Assembly: GCA_036563805.1 (NCBI GenBank)
Contig: DATCLS010000034.1
Location: 20,056-84,055 of the forward strand
Direction of reading: 5' to 3'
Length of the DNA stretch: 64,000 nucleotides
From: DATCLS01 sp036563805
GTDB lineage: Bacteria > Actinomycetota > Acidimicrobiia > Acidimicrobiales > VFJN01
In this document: piece by piece, positions 16,123-23,903 of the stretch
Layout of the letters: every line of letters begins with the position of its first letter
Numbering within the stretch: position 1 is the stretch's first letter
Notes under the pieces: generated by a model
Seen by the model: the letters and a program-made list of their open reading frames with translations, nothing else
Told to the model about the DNA's origin: nothing
Databases searched by the model: none
Made by a program: the position numbers and the translations under genes

Positions 16123-17033
16123 GACGCCACCGCCGCGCGCAGGCCCTCCCGGACCGACGGGTACCGCGGCGCCCAGCCGGCCGCCTCCCGGAACCGCCGG
16201 TTGGCCACCCGGTGCGACCGGGCCAGCAGGGCGGCCGACGGCTGGCCGCGCACCACGAGGGGGGTGAGCGGGCCGGGCACGTGGACCCAGGGCCGGGCCC
16301 CGACCGCCTCGCCGGCCGCCGCGGCCAGCTCCCGCTTGGTGACCGGCTCGTCGTCGGCGACGTTGTAGGTTCCGGCGGGCACCGCCAGCGCCGCGGCCGC
16401 CGCAGCCCCGGCGTCGGCCAGGTGGATCGACGAGATGTAACCGCCGGGCCGGCCGAGGAGGAACCCGACGTGGCGCCGGGCCCACCGCAGCATCGCCTCG
16501 GTCTGGTCGCTGCCCGGGCCGTAGAACGAGGCGAACCGCAGCACCACGCCGGTGCCACCGGCGGCCCGGAACCGGGCGACCGCCTCCTCGGCCGCCACCG
16601 CGGTGGCGAACGGGTCGGGCACGTCGAACGGGGCGTCCTCGTCGATCCAGGCGTCGCCGTGGTCGGCGTAGGTGAACGTGATCGCCTCCTGCACGACCCG
16701 GCCGACGCCGGCGTCCTCGGCCGCTCCGGCCAGCGCCGCCGACGCCTCGCGCCGGATGCGGTCGTGCTCGGCCCAGGCCGAGCGCCGGCCGGCGCGGGCC
16801 AGCGGCGGGACGTGCGTGGCGAGGTTGACGATCGCATCGTGCCCGGCCACCGCCCCGGCCAGCGCGGCCCGGTCGAAGATCGACACCTTCACCGGGGTGG
16901 CGCCGGCCGCCGAGAGCCGGGCGGCCTTGCCGTCGCTGCGGGCCACGGCGGTCACGCGGTGCCCGGCCTCCAGCAGGGCCGGCAGCGCGTACCGGCCGAC
17001 CGCGCCGGTCCCACCGGTGAGGAACACTCGCAT
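16119..17033 (-). CDS. NAD-dependent epimerase/dehydratase (extended SDR)
   Basis: The 304-residue protein starts MRVFLTGGTGAVGRYALPALLEAGH in two motifs: the Rossmann GGTGAVG at residues 7-13 marks an extended or atypical SDR. Further segments, VVQEAITFTYADHG and FASFYGPGSDQTEAML, fit the NAD-dependent epimerase/dehydratase group. The usual YxxxK is replaced here by a Tyr in FTYADHG without a clear Lys three residues on, as in atypical nucleoside-sugar or NAD(P)H-binding SDRs. The substrate is unknown. It is the first gene of a two-gene unit with the four-helix membrane protein. Confidence 0.85.
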   Translation of the reverse strand: MRVFLTGGTGAVGRYALPALLEAGHRVTAVARSDGKAARLSAAGATPVKVSIFDRAALAGAVAGHDAIVNLATHVPPLARAGRRSAWAEHDRIRREASAALAGAAEDAGVGRVVQEAITFTYADHGDAWIDEDAPFDVPDPFATAVAAEEAVARFRAAGGTGVVLRFASFYGPGSDQTEAMLRWARRHVGFLLGRPGGYISSIHLADAGAAAAAALAVPAGTYNVADDEPVTKRELAAAAGEAVGARPWVHVPGPLTPLVVRGQPSAALLARSHRVANRRFREAAGWAPRYPSVREGLRAAVAS

Positions 17034-17096
17034 CGGGCCACCTCCTGCTCGAGGATCCCGCCCCCCGTTGTCTAGCGCCGCCCGCCGGGGAGGGCC

Positions 17097-17141
17097 GAGC
17101 GGAATGGTCGAGCGGAATGGCGGAACGGCCGAGCGGAATGG
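17097..17141. repeat. Three copies of GAGCGGAATGG
   Basis: The 11-base unit occurs at 17097-17107, 17110-17120 and 17131-17141, with a degenerate copy (GGCGGAACGG) in between. It lies in the intergenic DNA upstream of the MoaD/ThiS-like gene. Spacings are 13 and 21 bases. Function unknown. Confidence 0.7.
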
Positions 17142-17204
17142 AGGTGGTCCGGGCGCGGTTGGTTACGATCGCTCGAGCCCGATAGCCAACGAGGACCCGA
17201 ATCG

Positions 17205-17480
17205 ATGAGCGTTTCCGTCCGCATCCCGACCACCCTCCGCACCCTCACGGCCGGTAAGTCCGAGGTTGCGACGGATGGCTCGACCGTCCGCGACGTGCTC
17301 GCCAACCTCGACAAGGCCCATCCCGGCTTCTCGGACCGGCTCCTCGACGAGGACGGCAACCTCCGTCGCTTCGTCAACGTGTTCGTGGCGGACGACGACA
17401 TCCGTTTCCTCAACGGCCTCGACACGCCGGTCCCCGAGGGCGAGACGGTCTCGATCATCCCGGCCGTCGCCGGCGGCTGA
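17205..17480 (+). CDS. MoaD/ThiS-family ubiquitin-like sulfur carrier
   Basis: The 91-residue protein has the beta-grasp layout of MoaD/ThiS and ends in AVAGG, the C-terminal Gly-Gly needed for adenylation and thiocarboxylation by an E1-like enzyme. RFVNVFVADDDIRFL and PEGETVSIIPAVAGG are the best family matches. Possible partners are molybdopterin synthase, a cysteine synthase of the CysO/CysM type, or an archaeal SAMP-like system; no E1, MoaE or CysM gene is adjacent. TACGAT at 17164-17169 may be its -10, with a short leader and GAGGA before the ATG. It sits directly upstream of groEL but has a separate CIRCE-controlled promoter between. Confidence 0.85.
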   Translation: MSVSVRIPTTLRTLTAGKSEVATDGSTVRDVLANLDKAHPGFSDRLLDEDGNLRRFVNVFVADDDIRFLNGLDTPVPEGETVSIIPAVAGG

Positions 17481-17526
17481 CCGGCCGTCCACCGGCTCTC
17501 CGGCTGCTGACCTGGGCATTCCTCCG

Positions 17527-17553
17527 TTAGCACTCGCCGGTTGCGAGTGCTGA
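17527..17553. promoter_or_regulatory. CIRCE element 1 (HrcA operator)
   Basis: TTAGCACTC, nine bases, GAGTGCTGA: one mismatch from the consensus TTAGCACTC-N9-GAGTGCTAA. This is the site of the heat-shock repressor HrcA. Confidence 0.95.
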
Positions 17554-17563
17554 CCGGGCGTGC

Positions 17564-17569
17564 TTGACT
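17564..17569 (+). promoter_or_regulatory. TTGACT promoter element between the CIRCE boxes
   Basis: TTGACT resembles a sigma-70 -35 hexamer and lies between the two CIRCE boxes, so either box would block initiation. The -10 is not clear. Confidence 0.4.
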
Positions 17570-17571
17570 GG

Positions 17572-17598
17572 CTAGCACTCACCCAGTTCGAGTGCTAA
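17572..17598. promoter_or_regulatory. CIRCE element 2 (HrcA operator)
   Basis: CTAGCACTC, nine bases, GAGTGCTAA: one mismatch from consensus. It ends 26 bases before the groEL ATG and may also act in the mRNA leader. Confidence 0.95.
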
Positions 17599-17624
17599 CC
17601 CGTGCCCAACGGAGGGACCAACGG

Positions 17625-19256
<1,632 letters not shown>

Positions 19257-19276
19257 TCCCCGACCCCGTTCCCTCT

Positions 19277-19300
19277 GAGGGGGAGGGCGCCCTCCCCCTC
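19277..19300. terminator. Perfect 24-bp palindrome after groEL
   Basis: GAGGGGGAGGGC and its exact complement abut each other, starting 20 bases after the groEL stop. The sequence after it is CT-rich without a T-run. Confidence 0.55.
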
Positions 19301-19321
19301 GATCTCCTCTCCTCACGCAGC

Positions 19322-19361
19322 GCGGTGCCTGGCGGCGTCCGGACGGACCGCCAGGCACCGC
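19322..19361. terminator. Second hairpin between groEL and the DUF983 gene
   Basis: Arms 19322-19335 and 19348-19361 (GCGGTGCCTGGCGG and complement) form a perfect 14-bp stem with a 12-base loop. It lies between convergent genes and may terminate both. Confidence 0.55.
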
Positions 19362-19440
19362 CGCGTCCGGGTGCCGGCGGTGCCGGCGCCGGGCCTGCGG
19401 GCGGGAGGCCGCGGCCGGCCGCCCCGGCATCCCGCCGCCT

Positions 19441-19479
19441 CAGGGCTCGGGCTCAGGGCTCGGGCTCAGGGCTCGGGCC
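19441..19479. repeat. Three tandem copies of a 13-bp unit over a stop codon
   Basis: CAGGGCTCGGGCT occurs at 19441-19453 and 19454-19466 and, with a last-base change, at 19467-19479. The DUF983 stop codon (19466-19468) lies inside the array, so unit gain or loss would change the protein's C-terminus. Confidence 0.85.
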
Positions 19480-19921
19480 GGCCCGAGGGCGGCAGCTCCT
19501 GCCGGGCCGACGGGGGCAGCCAGTCGGGGTCGACGTCGTCGTCGGGCTCGAGCGGCCGCATGGCCAGGTCGATGGCGCTCCACAGGGTCTTCGAGAACGG
19601 GAAGAACACGAGGGGCACGACGATCGCCACCGCCACCGACGCCACCATGAGCGGCCGGGTCGGCACGTCGGGGTAGCTGGCCACCAGCGTCCCCGCGATC
19701 GTCAGGAACAGGGCGCCGAAGCTCACGATCGTGTTCATGCCGAGCGCCCCGATCCAGTGGCCCTCGATGCGCTCCAGCGGGAACGAGCAGCGGGGGCAGC
19801 GCTCGCGCATCGTGAACCACCGTTTGAAGAGGCGGCCGCCCCCGCACAGCGGGCACCGTTTCGTGATGCCTCGCCACAGCAGCCGGCCGATGGTGAGCGG
19901 GCGAGGATCGGAAGCGGGCAC
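19466..19921 (-). CDS. DUF983 zinc-ribbon membrane protein
   Basis: From the GTG at 19921 the protein is 151 residues. RCPLCGGGRLF and RCPRCSFPLE give two CxxC pairs, a probable zinc ribbon, followed by EGHWIGALGMNTIV and two membrane helices (FGALFLTIAGTLVAS, VASVAVAIVVPLVFFPF): the DUF983 architecture. The family is uncharacterised in general; some members sit beside cytochrome oxidase genes, not so here. An upstream in-frame start at 20047 would add 42 mostly Pro/Ser residues and overlap the divergent lipoprotein gene, so I prefer 19921. Confidence 0.8.
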   Translation of the reverse strand: MPASDPRPLTIGRLLWRGITKRCPLCGGGRLFKRWFTMRERCPRCSFPLERIEGHWIGALGMNTIVSFGALFLTIAGTLVASYPDVPTRPLMVASVAVAIVVPLVFFPFSKTLWSAIDLAMRPLEPDDDVDPDWLPPSARQELPPSGRPEP

Positions 19922-19977
19922 GTTGCCATCCTGCCCGAGGTAGCGTCGAACCGGCCGTTCCAGGAGGGGGTCGATCG

Positions 19978-22011
19978 ATGGGCTGGAAGGTGCGCGGGCT
20001 GGTGGCGTCGTTGGCGCTGGCGGTGGGGGCGACCGCCTGCCTCCCACCGGGGCCGGGCCGGCCGGGCCGGCCGCCCGACCTCGAGGGCGAGATCGAGGTC
20101 ACGTTGCCCCACGACCCGGCGGTGTGCGACCCGCTGGGCGGCGAGCGCTGCCTACTGCCGTTCCCGAACGACTACTTCACGGTGCGTGACCGCCGGACGC
20201 CGACCGGGCGGCGCGTGAACCTCGACCCGTCGGCCACGCCGGCCAACGCCGCCGGCGTGCACATCGACCCGACCGAGCTGAACCGCAACGACGGCTTCTC
20301 GCCGGGATCGGCCATCACGGTGCTGCTGCCCGGGCTCGACGCCCGGGCGAGCGGGCTGGCCCCGATCACCGACATGGCCCGCTCGCTCGACCGCGACGCC
20401 CCGATCGTGCTGCTCGACGCCGACACCGGCCGGCGCCATCCCTACTGGGCCGAGCTCGACGCCCGGGCGCCCGACGACGAGCACCGCCTGCTGTTCATCC
20501 GCCCGGCCGAAAACCTGCGCGAGGGCCACCGCTACGTCGTCGCCATCCGCAACGTCGTCGACCGCTCGGGCGCCGCCATCGCCCCCTCGCCCGTGTTCCG
20601 GGCCTACCGCGACCGGCTCGCCACCGGCGTGCCCGCGGTCGAGGACCGGCGCCCCCACATGGAGGACGTGTTCCGCACGCTGCGCCGCGCCCGCGTGGCG
20701 CGCGACGACCTGGTCCTGGCCTGGGACTTCACGGTGGCCAGCGGCCGCAACCTGTCCGAGCGCCTGCTGGCCATGCGCGACGACGCCTTCCGCCAGCTCG
20801 GCCGTGGCGCCCCGGCGTTCACGGTCACGGCCTCGCGGCCCAGCACCCGCGCCAACCTGCTGCGCGAGATCGAGGGCACGTTCGAGGTGCCCCGCTACCT
20901 GACCGGCGATGGCGGCCCCGGCGCCGTGCTCGCCAACGGCTCCGGGCCGGGGTCCTCGCCGATCCCGCACCGCAACGACACCTACACGGCCCGGTTCATC
21001 TGCACGATCCCGGCCTCGGCGGTGCGGGCCGACGGGTCGGTGGCGCCGACCCGCCTGGCGCTGTACGGCCACGGCCTGCTGGGTTCGGCCCGCGAGGTGT
21101 ACGGCGCCAGCTCGCGCTTCGCCACCGCCACCAACACGACGTTCTGCGGCACCTGGTGGATCGGCATGTCCGAGGAGGACATCCCGTCGGTGCTGGCCGC
21201 GCTGCAGGACATGTCGGCGTTTCGCACCGTGCCCGATCGGCTCCAGCAGTCGATGATCAACTTCCTGTTCCTCGGCCGGCTGATGCGCCACGCGGACGGG
21301 TTCGCGTCCGACCCGGCGTTCCAGTCCGACGACGGCACGCCGCTGCTCGATCGCCGCCACCTGACGTTCGTGGGCGTGAGCCAGGGCGGCATCCTGGGTG
21401 GCGCCCTGACGGCGGTGGCGCAGGACTGGGACCGGGCCTTCCTCGGCGTACCGGCCATGAACTACTCGACCCTGCTCGACCGCAGCGTCGACTTCGACGT
21501 CTTCGCCACCGTATTCGACCCCAGCTACCCCGACTGGGTCGACCGCCAGCAGGCGATCCTGCTGGCCCAGATGCTCTGGGACCGGGGCGAGAACAACGGC
21601 TACGCCCAACACCTCACGTCCCACCCCTACCGGGGGACGCGACCCAAGCGGGTCATGCTGTTCGAGGCGTTCGGCGACCACCAGGTGGCCAACGTGGCCA
21701 CCGAGGTCATGGCCCGGACCATCGACGCCGAGCTGCGGGCCCCCGGCCTGGCCGAGGGGCGCAGCCCCGACGTCGAGCCGTTCTGGGGCATCGACACCAC
21801 CCAGCGGGTCCCCGACCGCCACGGGTCGTACCTGGTGGTGTGGGACTTCGGTACGCCGGCCCCGCCGGTGGAGAACGTCCCCAACCGGGCCGGCGAGGAC
21901 CCCCACGGCATGGGGCGCGACCAGCCGGAGGTGCTGGAGATGACGACCGCGTTCCTGGAGCGGGGCGTGCTCGTCGACACCTGCGGCGGGGGGCCCTGCC
22001 AGACGCCCTGA
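19978..22011 (+). CDS. Large secreted lipoprotein with alpha/beta-hydrolase features
   Basis: The 677-residue protein has a lipoprotein signal ending GATAC-LPPG (Cys near residue 21). An N-terminal domain with PFPNDYFTVRD, NLDPSATPANAAGVHID and RNDGFSPGSAI resembles the N-terminal region of bacterial virulence-factor lipases. The C-terminal half has LALYGHGLLG and a nucleophile elbow GVSQGG near residue 470, and a late His in FGDHQV, as in alpha/beta hydrolases. It probably cleaves an ester or lipid outside the membrane; the substrate is unknown. AGGAGGGGG precedes the ATG. Similar proteins are, to my knowledge, annotated only as hypothetical in related actinobacteria. Confidence 0.75.
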   Translation: MGWKVRGLVASLALAVGATACLPPGPGRPGRPPDLEGEIEVTLPHDPAVCDPLGGERCLLPFPNDYFTVRDRRTPTGRRVNLDPSATPANAAGVHIDPTELNRNDGFSPGSAITVLLPGLDARASGLAPITDMARSLDRDAPIVLLDADTGRRHPYWAELDARAPDDEHRLLFIRPAENLREGHRYVVAIRNVVDRSGAAIAPSPVFRAYRDRLATGVPAVEDRRPHMEDVFRTLRRARVARDDLVLAWDFTVASGRNLSERLLAMRDDAFRQLGRGAPAFTVTASRPSTRANLLREIEGTFEVPRYLTGDGGPGAVLANGSGPGSSPIPHRNDTYTARFICTIPASAVRADGSVAPTRLALYGHGLLGSAREVYGASSRFATATNTTFCGTWWIGMSEEDIPSVLAALQDMSAFRTVPDRLQQSMINFLFLGRLMRHADGFASDPAFQSDDGTPLLDRRHLTFVGVSQGGILGGALTAVAQDWDRAFLGVPAMNYSTLLDRSVDFDVFATVFDPSYPDWVDRQQAILLAQMLWDRGENNGYAQHLTSHPYRGTRPKRVMLFEAFGDHQVANVATEVMARTIDAELRAPGLAEGRSPDVEPFWGIDTTQRVPDRHGSYLVVWDFGTPAPPVENVPNRAGEDPHGMGRDQPEVLEMTTAFLERGVLVDTCGGGPCQTP

Positions 22012-22045
22012 TGTCCCGACGCCGATGTCTTGACACCGCGTCAGC

Positions 22046-22073
22046 TTGACCGGCGCGGCTCGTGTGCCAGAAT
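22046..22073 (+). promoter_or_regulatory. Candidate sigma-70-like promoter of the LDPGSGS module
   Basis: TTGACC at 22046-22051, a 16-base spacer, and CAGAAT at 22068-22073. It would start transcription near 22080, about 105 bases before the LDPGSGS microprotein. Another TTGACA lies at 22030-22035 without a good -10. Confidence 0.4.
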
Positions 22074-22187
22074 GCTCCGGACGTGAACGGCCAGTAGCCA
22101 GCGGGTTGCGCGCCGGTGTCTGGGGTCATGGCCGTACACGCAGGCGCGGACGCCGTCCGCAGACGACATGTCCCAGGGGGAATTCCC

Positions 22188-22493
22188 ATGCCAGTCGCAT
22201 ACCTGGATCCCGGTTCGGGCAGCCTGATCGCCTCCGCACTCGTCGGCGGCGCCGCCGCTGCCGGTGTGGCGGTCAAGTCGGCCCGGGCGAAGTTCAGCGG
22301 GGCGTTCTCCCGGAAGCGCAAGGGGCGGGGCGACTCCGGTGCCGATGCCACCGACGACGGCAGGGCCGAGGCCACCGAGGCCGCGGACACGGGCGAGTCG
22401 ACCGATCCGGCCGAGACCGTCGACGCCGGCGCCGAGCCGGCCGAGGCGAGCGCCGACAGCGGCGCGGCCGAGCCGGCCACGTCCGAGACCTGA
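22188..22493 (+). CDS. LDPGSGS-motif single-pass membrane microprotein
   Basis: The 101-residue product starts MPVAYLDPGSGSLIASALVG. The YLDPG(S/T)GS-L-I motif followed at once by a membrane helix (LIASALVGGAAAAGVAVKSA) and a basic stretch (KFSGAFSRKRKGR) is a recurrent pattern among small uncharacterised bacterial proteins. Its C-terminal half is an acidic Ala/Glu/Asp/Ser/Thr-rich tail, probably disordered and cytoplasmic. AGGGGG precedes the ATG. The next gene starts 13 bases after the stop, so it is the first gene of a four-gene unit with a methyltransferase and two membrane phosphatase/sulfatase-like proteins. Function is unknown. Confidence 0.8.
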   Translation: MPVAYLDPGSGSLIASALVGGAAAAGVAVKSARAKFSGAFSRKRKGRGDSGADATDDGRAEATEAADTGESTDPAETVDAGAEPAEASADSGAAEPATSET

Positions 22494-22505
22494 GCCGCCG
22501 CCCCG

Positions 22506-23903
22506 GTGGCCACCTACGAGGCCGGGTCCTTCCGTGACCCGGACAGCGCCGTCTTCCTCTCGGGCGGCGAGGTCTACCGTGGCCTGTCCGAGCGGGCCGC
22601 CGCCGACTGGCAGCGCCTGAGCGGCACCAGGTTCTTCCCGCGCCTCGTCTCCGAGGGCAAGGTCGTCGCCACCGACGACGCCGGCGACGCGGCCGACGTG
22701 CCGCCGTCGCCTCGGGGTACGCCGTGGGCGACGGTGCTGCGGCACGAGCGCATCCCGGTCGTGTCGTACCCCTACGAGTGGCCGTTCGCCATGCTGCGCG
22801 AGGCGGCGGCGCTGCACCTCGACGTGCTGCTCGCCGCCCTCGACGAGGGCCTGTCGCTCAAGGACGGCACCGCCTACAACGTGCAGTTCGTCGGCTCCCG
22901 GCCGGTGTTCATCGACATCGGCTCGTTCGAGCCGGCGGGCGGCCCCTGGCCGGGGTACCGCCAGTTCTGCCAGACCATGCTGTTCCCGCTGCTGGTCCAA
23001 GCGCATCTGGGCGTGCCGTTCCAGCCGCTGCTGCGGGGGGCCGTCGACGGGCTCAGCCCGTCGGACGTGCGGGGGATGTTCGGCGGGCTCCGCCGGTTCA
23101 AGAAGGGCGTTCTCCGCAACGTCGTGCTCCACAGCGCGCTCGAGCGGCGGGTGACGGCCGGCGCCGAGACCGTGAAGAAGGACCTGGCCTCGTCGGGCTT
23201 CAGCACCGAGCTGGCCAAGGCGACGACCCGCAACCTGGCCAAGCTGGTCCGCAGCCTCGACGTCGAGAAGCGCGGGTCGACCTGGTCCGACTACCGCGAC
23301 ACGTGCTCCTACAGCGAGGCCGACGCCGAGGCCAAGCGGGCGTTCGTGAAGGCGGCGCTGGCCGAGGGCGAGCGCAAGCTCGTGCTCGACCTGGGCGCCA
23401 ACGACGGCGCCTACTCGCTGCTGGCCGCCGAGACGGCCGACTACGTGGTGGCGGTCGACGGCGACGAGCTGGTGATCGATCACCTGTACCGGCGGCTGCG
23501 GGCCGACGGGCGCGAGAACGTGCTGCCGCTGGTCATGAACCTGGCCGATCCCTCGGGCGGGCTGGGCTGGCGCAACCGCGAGCGGGCCCCGTTCGCCGAG
23601 CGGGTCCGGCCCGACGTGACGCTCGCCCTCGCGCTCGTCCACCACCTGGCCATCGCGGCCAACGTCCCGCTGCCCGAGGTCGTGGCCTGGCTGGCGTCGT
23701 TCGGCGGCCGGCTGGTCGTCGAGTTCGTCCACGACGACGATCCGATGGTGAAGCGCCTGTTGGCCAACAAGCCGGCGGGCCTGTTCGACGACTACCGGCG
23801 CGACGGCTTCGAGGAGATCCTCGGCCAGCAGTTCCTCGTCCACCGGCAGGAGACGCTGCCCGGCGGGACCCGGACGCTGTATCTGGCCGAGCCCAAACCG
23901 TGA
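22506..23903 (+). CDS. Two-domain class I SAM-dependent methyltransferase
   Basis: The 465-residue protein has a C-terminal methyltransferase domain: LVLDLGANDGAYSLLA at residues 292-307 (motif I) and VVAVDGDELVIDHL (acidic loop), with ALALVHHLAI after it. The N-terminal ~280 residues are not part of a methyltransferase. There, LKDGTAYNVQFVG and VFIDIGSFE give Asp120, Asn125 and Asp137, spaced like the catalytic and metal-binding residues of aminoglycoside-phosphotransferase-type kinases (inference). Such proteins are usually annotated only as methyltransferases. It begins with a GTG and overlaps the next gene by four bases (GTGA). Confidence 0.8.
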   Translation: MATYEAGSFRDPDSAVFLSGGEVYRGLSERAAADWQRLSGTRFFPRLVSEGKVVATDDAGDAADVPPSPRGTPWATVLRHERIPVVSYPYEWPFAMLREAAALHLDVLLAALDEGLSLKDGTAYNVQFVGSRPVFIDIGSFEPAGGPWPGYRQFCQTMLFPLLVQAHLGVPFQPLLRGAVDGLSPSDVRGMFGGLRRFKKGVLRNVVLHSALERRVTAGAETVKKDLASSGFSTELAKATTRNLAKLVRSLDVEKRGSTWSDYRDTCSYSEADAEAKRAFVKAALAEGERKLVLDLGANDGAYSLLAAETADYVVAVDGDELVIDHLYRRLRADGRENVLPLVMNLADPSGGLGWRNRERAPFAERVRPDVTLALALVHHLAIAANVPLPEVVAWLASFGGRLVVEFVHDDDPMVKRLLANKPAGLFDDYRRDGFEEILGQQFLVHRQETLPGGTRTLYLAEPKP

